This document shows, piece after piece, positions 58,683 through 64,000 of a stretch of 64,000 bases of DNA. The DNA comes from DATCJA01 sp963734635. GTDB lineage: Bacteria; Acidobacteriota; Vicinamibacteria; Vicinamibacterales; UBA2999. The position numbers and the translations under genes are program-made. The notes below the pieces were generated by a model. It had not been told where the DNA came from. It saw nothing but the letters and a program-made list of their open reading frames with translations, and made no database searches. Position 1 is the stretch's first letter. Each line of letters starts with the position of its first letter. Where the stretch lies: contig CAVTIA010000003.1 of NCBI GenBank assembly GCA_963734635.1, forward strand, positions 62,001-126,000. Direction: 5' to 3'.

Positions 58683-59557
58683 CAGTTCCCCGTGTCGCGC
58701 GCCGCAAGCGCTTGTGCCAGCGCCCTGCGGACGTAAACGCGAATCATTTCGCGCTTGTAGGCGGCGCTCCCACGGATGTCTGCCAGCGTTTCAGCGCCGT
58801 CGGCGGCGGCTTCGGCTGCCGTCGCGAAGGTTGCCGGCGTCGGGGGAGCACCGGTCAAGATTGCTTCGGCTGCTGTCACTCGAACGGGGCGCTCGGTGGC
58901 GGCACTTATGGCGACACGCGCCTCTGCGATCTGGCTGGACTCGATTCGAAGCCACGCGGCGACGCCGACGGTCGGCCAGTCGTCGGCCGAGAGCGCAGTG
59001 AACTTCGCGTACGCCGTGCAGACACCAGACGGCTGGGCGGGCACGTGCACGTCCGCAATCAGCTCGTCGCGTTCGAGCGTCGTCTGGTAGTAGCCGGCGG
59101 CAAGATCGTTCATGTCGATCCAGCGTTGTCCTGTCGGACCGACTGCTCGGACGCGCGCGTTGAGCGTCATCAGGATCGGAGGCAGATCCATGTGAGGGTC
59201 ACCATGCCCTAGGTGGCCTCCGAGCGTGGCCACGTTGCGAATGCGGACGTTCGACAGTGTGCGCAACGCGCGTGTGACGACCGGCGCTGACGCGCGGAGC
59301 CTGGGCGAGCGTTCCAGCTCGGAGAGCGTCGTCATTGCACCGATGCGAAGCCCGCCGCCGATCTCCTCGTGTACGCCGCGCACTTCGCCGTCGAGGCGCC
59401 GAAGGCTGACGAGACGGGTTGGTTGAAACACGCCGGACTTCATCATCGGAATGAGCGCCGTCGCCCCGGCCAATGCGCGGACACGCGGATCGTCCGGGTC
59501 GAGCAGACGAATGGCTTCCTCGAGCGTTGCAGGTTCGATCAGCTCGAAACGCCTCAC
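58682..59557 (-). CDS. FAD-binding subunit of a xanthine-dehydrogenase-family hydroxylase, second operon
   Basis: Encodes 291 residues. It shows FELIEPATLEEAIRLLDPDDPRVRALAGATALIPMMKSG (FAD motif), SNVRIRNVATLGGHLGHGDPHMDLPPILMTL and the C-terminal IRGSAAYKREMIRVYVRRAL. It completes the hydroxylase with the Mo and 2Fe-2S subunits. The start overlaps the CoxG stop and the stop overlaps the Mo start, so the four genes form one tightly coupled operon. Confidence 0.9.
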   Translation of the reverse strand: MRRFELIEPATLEEAIRLLDPDDPRVRALAGATALIPMMKSGVFQPTRLVSLRRLDGEVRGVHEEIGGGLRIGAMTTLSELERSPRLRASAPVVTRALRTLSNVRIRNVATLGGHLGHGDPHMDLPPILMTLNARVRAVGPTGQRWIDMNDLAAGYYQTTLERDELIADVHVPAQPSGVCTAYAKFTALSADDWPTVGVAAWLRIESSQIAEARVAISAATERPVRVTAAEAILTGAPPTPATFATAAEAAADGAETLADIRGSAAYKREMIRVYVRRALAQALAARDTGN

Positions 59558-60027
59558 GCCGCGGTCCCCGTGCGCTGCCCCTCGATCGCCTTTTTCAGGT
59601 TGTCGCCGAACTCGCGCGCCAGCCGGACGCTCGTAGCTTGAAAGACGGGTTGTCCGATGCCGCCAAGCTTCCCGGTGAGTGCAATTTCCGTTGAGTAGCT
59701 CAGTCGGGTCCGTTCGTCGCCTTCGTCCGCCAGCCGTACGGCAGCAGTCGCCGCAACGTGTCCGACGAGGCCGACGGCGTCGCCACTGATTCTTGCTTCG
59801 ATACCCTGATGTGGATCGACGTTCAGAATCTCAATAGTCACGTTGAAGCGAATGGTCATGAACGCGACGCGCCCTGTCAGCACCGCTGCATACCGCCCGG
59901 GCCCGAGCTCCCGAAGATCGCGGCAGCCCGGGATGCACGTTGCGAGACGCGGCGGGTCCTGCACGAACGCGAATGCCTCGGTGCGCCGGACCGCAACCGT
60001 AATGTCTCCAGAAGTGCGAAGGGCCAT
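59554..60027 (-). CDS. CoxG/SRPBCC-family protein, second operon
   Basis: Encodes 157 residues. MALRTSGDITVAVRRTEAFAFVQDPPRLATCIPGCRDLRELGPGRYAAVLTGRV is a typical CoxG start, followed by TRLSYSTEIALTGKLGGIGQPVFQATSVRLAREFGDNLKKAIE. It is the first gene of the four-gene hydroxylase operon on the - strand. A role in hydroxylase assembly or membrane association is inferred from CO-dehydrogenase clusters. Confidence 0.85.
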   Translation of the reverse strand: MALRTSGDITVAVRRTEAFAFVQDPPRLATCIPGCRDLRELGPGRYAAVLTGRVAFMTIRFNVTIEILNVDPHQGIEARISGDAVGLVGHVAATAAVRLADEGDERTRLSYSTEIALTGKLGGIGQPVFQATSVRLAREFGDNLKKAIEGQRTGTAA

Positions 60028-60114
60028 CGAAATCGCGTCATCGTACCTTATTGATGCCGCATAGGCTCAGTGCATGGGTGCGCACATAGGGTTCCTGTGG
60101 TTTAGTCTGTTCCA

Positions 60115-61422
60115 GTGTCCATAGGCACCCAATCCTCAGAGCATCCCATCGCTGCCGCCCATGCCACGGCGTGGTGGACGGAGATCACGCGCTACCAGTG
60201 GACCGTCCTCCTGATGACATGGCTCGGGTTCCTGTTCGACCTGATGGACTCGACCCTGTACACGATGGTGATGGGCCCAGCCCTGCAGGATCTGCTGGGG
60301 CCTGCGGCGTCGGTGCAGAACATCGGCTGGTACGGCGGACTGATTTTTTCGATCTTCCTCGTCGGATGGGCGCTCGGCGGCATCGTGTTCGGCATCCTCG
60401 CCGACTATGTGGGCCGCAAGCGTACGCTGATGATCACCATTCTGATCTATGCGGTGTTCACAGGGCTCGCAGGCCTGGCCGGTTCCTGGTGGGAGCTCGG
60501 CGCGTACCGCTTTCTCACGGGCCTGGGTGTCGGCGGCGAGTGGGCGGCAGGTGCAGCGATTCTGGCCGAGACGTGGCCCGAGAAGGCGCGGGCCAAGGGT
60601 GCGGCGATCCTTCAGACGTCGGCAGGCATGGGATACCTCGCCGCAGCCTTCATCTATCTGTTCGTTGGCGGCTACGGCTGGCGCCTCGTGTTTCTGGCCG
60701 GCGCACTCCCCGCAGTGCTCCTCTTCTTCATTCGCAAGACGATTCGCGAGTCAGAACGCTGGACGGCAACGCAAGACCGTGACTCCGCACCACGTTTTAC
60801 CCTGGTTCAGATTTTCGAACGGAGACTGAGGCGCGACACGCTGGTCGGGTCGGCGTTGGCCAGCATTGCCAATTTCGGCTTCTGGGGAGTGTCGGCGTGG
60901 GTTCCGGCACTCATTCAGAACCGGATTGCCGCCGATCCATCGCTTGCGGCGGGCATGTCCGTGAGTTCGTATGTGAGTTTCGCGATCATGATTCTCACGC
61001 TCGGTTCGTTGCCCGGGTATGCGCTCGTCGCCGTGCTGGCGGATTGGTGGGGGCGTAAGGCGATGTTCGCCTTGTTCTTCGCGGGGGCCGCGCTGTCCGC
61101 GCCAATGATCTTTCTGGGACCCTGGACGCTGTCCCAGATGCTCCTGCTCCTGCCGTTCCTCGGATTCTTCACGCTCGGCATCTATGCAGGGTTTCCGATC
61201 TACCTGCCGGAGCTGTTCCCGACCCACCTGCGTACGACCGGGGCCGGCTTCTGCTTCAACGTCGGCCGGGTGGTATCGGCCGCCGGACCGTTTCTGACGG
61301 GGGTCGTCGTGCTCTACACCGGATCATTCGAATACGCGATCAGCGCGCTGAGCGGCGTGTACCTGCTCGGCCCGGTCACACTCCTTTTTGCAAGAGAGAC
61401 GAAGGGACAGGTACTGGCGTAA
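60115..61422 (+). CDS. MFS transporter (sugar-porter/AAHS-like)
   Basis: GTG 60115 gives a 435-residue protein with 12 predicted helices. MFS signatures are GILADYVGRKRTLMI in loop 2-3, RFLTGLGVGGEWAAGAAILAETWPEKARAKGAA in helix 4 and the following loop, and VLADWWGRKAMFA in loop 8-9. The GLGVGGEWAAG pattern and the RxxGxG-like helix resemble carriers for aromatic acids, sialate or dicarboxylates. It is divergent from the molybdenum hydroxylase operon (88 bases apart), so it may import that enzyme's substrate. Its 3' end overlaps the convergent small secreted gene by 47 bases. Confidence 0.88.
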   Translation: MSIGTQSSEHPIAAAHATAWWTEITRYQWTVLLMTWLGFLFDLMDSTLYTMVMGPALQDLLGPAASVQNIGWYGGLIFSIFLVGWALGGIVFGILADYVGRKRTLMITILIYAVFTGLAGLAGSWWELGAYRFLTGLGVGGEWAAGAAILAETWPEKARAKGAAILQTSAGMGYLAAAFIYLFVGGYGWRLVFLAGALPAVLLFFIRKTIRESERWTATQDRDSAPRFTLVQIFERRLRRDTLVGSALASIANFGFWGVSAWVPALIQNRIAADPSLAAGMSVSSYVSFAIMILTLGSLPGYALVAVLADWWGRKAMFALFFAGAALSAPMIFLGPWTLSQMLLLLPFLGFFTLGIYAGFPIYLPELFPTHLRTTGAGFCFNVGRVVSAAGPFLTGVVVLYTGSFEYAISALSGVYLLGPVTLLFARETKGQVLA

Positions 61423-61904
61423 CGACCCTCATCTTGGACATGTCACAGCCGGCAGGCAGCCACTCCAGCTCCGGCGGCCTGTCGCCCGCGTAGCAACCGG
61501 GAATCACATAGAACGCTTTCGGCTTCCCGGGCGATATCGGTGTAGGAGGCGCACTGGGAAGAACGGGAGATTCTGCAATTGCCTCACGTTGTGTGTTTCG
61601 TCTTGCGTCAGCGCGCGCGTCGAACGTGCACCGGGGGAGGGATGTGCGGATATTGAGGGGTGTACCAGTAATACGGCGTTGTCACGAACGTCGGAAGGAA
61701 CTCCGGAAAGAACAACTGCGACCCATCGGAATCGGGCCGCCGGTTGTAGAAGTCGGGAGGTACGCGGAACAAGTCACGTTCGTCGGCAGCCGACGATCTC
61801 AATGTGGGTTCCGGAAGCGCCGCGCTACGAAGTCCGTCCTGTGCTTCCGCGACGCCGCACAGCACAGCCAGAATACCCGCCGCCCACATCGTGCGCGCGA
61901 ACAT
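61376..61904 (-). CDS. small secreted protein of unknown function, frameshifted in a CG run
   Basis: The - strand frame begins FARTMWAAGILAVLCGVAEAQDG (signal peptide) and continues DLFRVPPDFYNRRPDSDGSQLFFPEFLPTFVTTPYYWYTPQYPHIPP to an apparent stop at 61608. Just before it a CGCGCGCG run occurs. Adding one CG unit (or deleting one base) shifts into a frame that stays open: APPTPISPGKPKAFYVIPGCYAGDRPPELEWLPAGCDMSKMRV, ending at TGA 61376-61378. The second half has a conserved-looking FYVIPGCYAGxxPP motif with two Cys. The full protein would be about 176 residues and exported. Function unknown. Confidence 0.65.
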
Positions 61905-61980
61905 GCTCTTCTCGTACTATATACGCCTGCCAGCGCGATCATTAAGCCGTTCGAGCGAAACCTCTGTGGAGACTTCAGGT

Positions 61981-64000
61981 GTGCTGCGAGATGTCCGCGC
62001 ATTCGCAGTGGCCTTGTTGGCATTTGCGGCGCTTTATGGCGCTTTCTTCTGGACGAGTCTGGCGAGCGGCGATTACATCGCTCCGAGCGACTCGCTCGAT
62101 TTTGGCGTTTCCGCGTACCTGTCGCCATTCGCCCTCTGGACCGAGGGGATGTACTCGGGCTATCCGATTGCAGCCGATCCACAGTCGCTAACCTGGTATC
62201 CCGTGCTCCGGCTGCTGCGTTTGGCCGGTGCTGACTGGAACATCTTTCTCATCTCGGCGTTCGCCATTGCGAGCACCACCTGTTTTCTCTTCGTTCGACG
62301 GCTGACAGGCTCGAATGTCGCCGGCATGCTGGGCGGCGTCACGTACGGCTTCGGCGGCGTCATGTTCGCCCATATCGGCCACTTCAATCAGATCCATACC
62401 GCGGCATGGGTGCCGCTCGCCCTCTATGGCTTGCAGGTTACGCGGGAGGGCTACTACCGCGCCGGAACCGCTGCCGCAGCTGTCGGCTTCGCACTGTTGT
62501 GGCTTGCGGGGCACCCACAGGTACCCGTTTACACGACGTATCTCGCCGCCGCGCTCGTTATCGGGCAGATATTCATCGATCGTCCACCGAAAGACGCCGC
62601 GGTCGCGAGAGTGGGCTGGTCCGTCGCTGCGATGGCGCTCGGTCTCGGTCTCGCTGCCGTGACCGTGATTCCGATGGTGGAACTGGGCCAGCTCAGTGGT
62701 CGATCGGAATCGAATTGGGAGCTTTACGTTTCCAAGGCTCTCCCGCCGCGGCAGCTTCTCGGCCTCATTCTCCCGTTTGCCTTCGGTGGCATGTGGCACG
62801 ACGGGTCGGTCCCCGTTGAGTATTTCGGTGTCGGTGGTCCGAACGAAAACACGGGCTACGTCGGCTTGCTGCCAATTTCACTGATGCTGGCGGCCATCTT
62901 CGCAGTGTCGAACCGGCGCCGGGAGATCTGGCTTTGGGTTGCCCTTTTCGTCGTCGCAGCGTTGCTGTGCCTTGGAGATGCAACGCCGATGGGCACATTG
63001 TTCTATTACGCACCCGGATACGCGAGATTTCGCGTGCCCGCGCGGCACCTGTTCGTGACGTCACTATGTCTTGCCGTGATTTCGGGAATGGCGTGGCACG
63101 AGCTCACCCGACGGCGTGGCGGGTGGACAGCGATTGCGGCCGCCAGCGTGACCATCGGGGTGATAGCGGCGAGTCGCCTTTGTGGCGCTCGTCTGGGGCG
63201 CGCCCGACGTTCGGTCGGCTTTCGATAACGACATTTACGCGCGATGGGTGCCAGGATGGTCAATCGCAGTCGCGGGCATTGCTTGCGCTGTGCGCCCTGC
63301 TTTCGAGGTTGGTGGCCCGCGGGCGCTACAGCCTGTTGGCGTGTGCGGCTGTGTTCGTCACACTGCATGTGGCCGAGTTGACAATGTTCCACTACCGGAA
63401 TTCGGGAACCCGATTCGAATACGCAGATGTTCCCCGGTCTGAGGCGGTTCCGCACGAACGCATAGCAAGACTTCGAAATGAGTTACAGCAAACCGGGGAG
63501 CGAGCGCTGTCTGCAGACGGCAGCAAGAATCCGTTTCTCCTTCCGAACCTGACGCGACCCTGGAACCTGCCGGCTGCCGGGGGCAGCGGATCGTTGAGCC
63601 TCGAACGATATTCGCAGACGCTCGGGATGGGCGGCCCGGGAGACGTGTATCCGGAAACGCTGTCGCCTGCGCACCGCGCCCTCGACATGTTTTCCGTCCG
63701 CTATACGATGGTGCGGACGAACGAGCCATTGGCGCAGCAGCTGCGCGACCATCCCGAACGATGGACGCCACTGGAATCGCTGCAGTACTACGAACACGAT
63801 CGCGATACCGCGTACACGTTGTTCAGGAACGAACGCGCGTTGCCGCGCGCCTGGTGTGTCGAGTCTGTCGTTCGCGTCACGCCGGACGAGGCGCTCTCTA
63901 CGATCCGTACCGGGCACCTGCCGGCCGGTCGCGGCGAGTTCTGGCCCGCCGATGTCGCGCTCGTCGAAGACGACGACCTGCGGGAGCGATCTCACGCCCC
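61981..64000 (+). CDS. YfhO-like multispanning membrane protein, 3' truncated by window edge, two frameshifts
   Basis: GTG 61981 with GGAG at 61970 is preferred; ATG 61903 is also in frame but overlaps the start of the divergent gene. At least ten hydrophobic segments follow (FAVALLAFAALYGAFFWTSLAS onward), with YfhO-type pieces SGYPIAADPQSLTWYPVLRLL, LAGHPQVPVYTTYLAAALVIGQ and YYAPGYARFRVPARHLFVTSL. The frame changes near 63170-63185 (continuing RVAFVALVWGAPDVRSAFDND) and again near 63250-63262 (continuing RALLALCALLSRLVARGRYSLLA). It then stays open to the right edge (VRYTMVRTNEPLAQQL, YEHDRDTAYTLFRNERALPRAWCVE). YfhO proteins are linked to glycosylation of cell-envelope polymers. Confidence 0.78.

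Noticed and set aside
1..64000. tRNA, rRNA or riboswitch genes
   Set aside because: No cloverleaf with a terminal CCA-like end, no rRNA-like conserved blocks and no known riboswitch core was noticed by eye; a covariance-model scan was not possible.

Overview
This 64 kb window is high-GC chromosomal DNA that looks like a soil Acidobacteriota of the class Vicinamibacteria. That assignment is an inference from Oar-like TonB-dependent receptors with an N-terminal carboxypeptidase-regulatory-like domain, repeated DUF6152-type small secreted proteins, an expanded secreted family built around PWGDPDLRG / GRWEGDTLVVE motifs, and many unusual intergenic hairpins. No rRNA, tRNA, CRISPR array, transposase or phage gene was seen.

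Left third (about 1-16 kb): a 5'-truncated metallo-beta-lactamase-fold gene, then two copies of one module on the + strand. Module 1 is TonB receptor (818), secreted family B (4033), secreted family A (4935), DUF6152 (6198), family A (6854). Module 2 is TonB receptor (8033, broken by about 13 indels), family B (11160), family A (12061, 13244), DUF6152 (14432) and two translationally coupled membrane proteins (14896, 15402). Family A and B proteins share a core motif; further B-like members lie at 19808 and 37135 and further DUF6152 genes at 19344 and 36722. This repeated receptor plus secreted-protein module is the best candidate for an undescribed system here.

Middle (about 16-26 kb): a class A penicillin-binding protein, two paralogous secreted proteins of unknown function plus a fragment of a third, a secreted VOC protein, a secreted amidohydrolase, a hydroxyacid-oxoacid transhydrogenase-like dehydrogenase, a CHRD lipoprotein and a DUF1080 protein.

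Right half (about 26-60 kb) is a catabolic region. Cluster 1 (26.5-36.6 kb) has a tripartite tricarboxylate-type transporter (TctC lipoprotein, TctA-TctB fusion), a UbiD-family decarboxylase, a molybdenum hydroxylase (2Fe-2S, Mo and FAD subunits), an ACMSD-like amidohydrolase and a CoxG-like protein. Next are a Tat-exported thiamine-diphosphate enzyme with a cytochrome c. Cluster 2 (40.6-51.5 kb) has an MFS transporter, an alpha/beta hydrolase, an FAD monooxygenase, two NMT1/THI5-like proteins without signal peptides, a creatininase-like protein, a fumarate-reductase-like flavoprotein with a small 2Fe-2S protein, a second UbiD protein and a methyltransferase. Cluster 3 (55.6-61.4 kb) is a compact CoxG-FAD-Mo-2Fe-2S operon with a divergent MFS transporter. 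Together these suggest uptake, hydroxylation, decarboxylation and ring or amide hydrolysis of aromatic or N-heterocyclic acids; the substrate cannot be read from sequence.

The window ends inside a YfhO-like membrane protein. Single-base frameshifts recur (MBL gene, 4935, 11160, 13244, 50806, 61376, 61981 and the second TonB receptor). They are either assembly errors or recent decay. Intergenic DNA is rich in GTAG-flanked hairpins with a TTYA/TRAA tetraloop and covarying arms, and in low-complexity inverted repeats.
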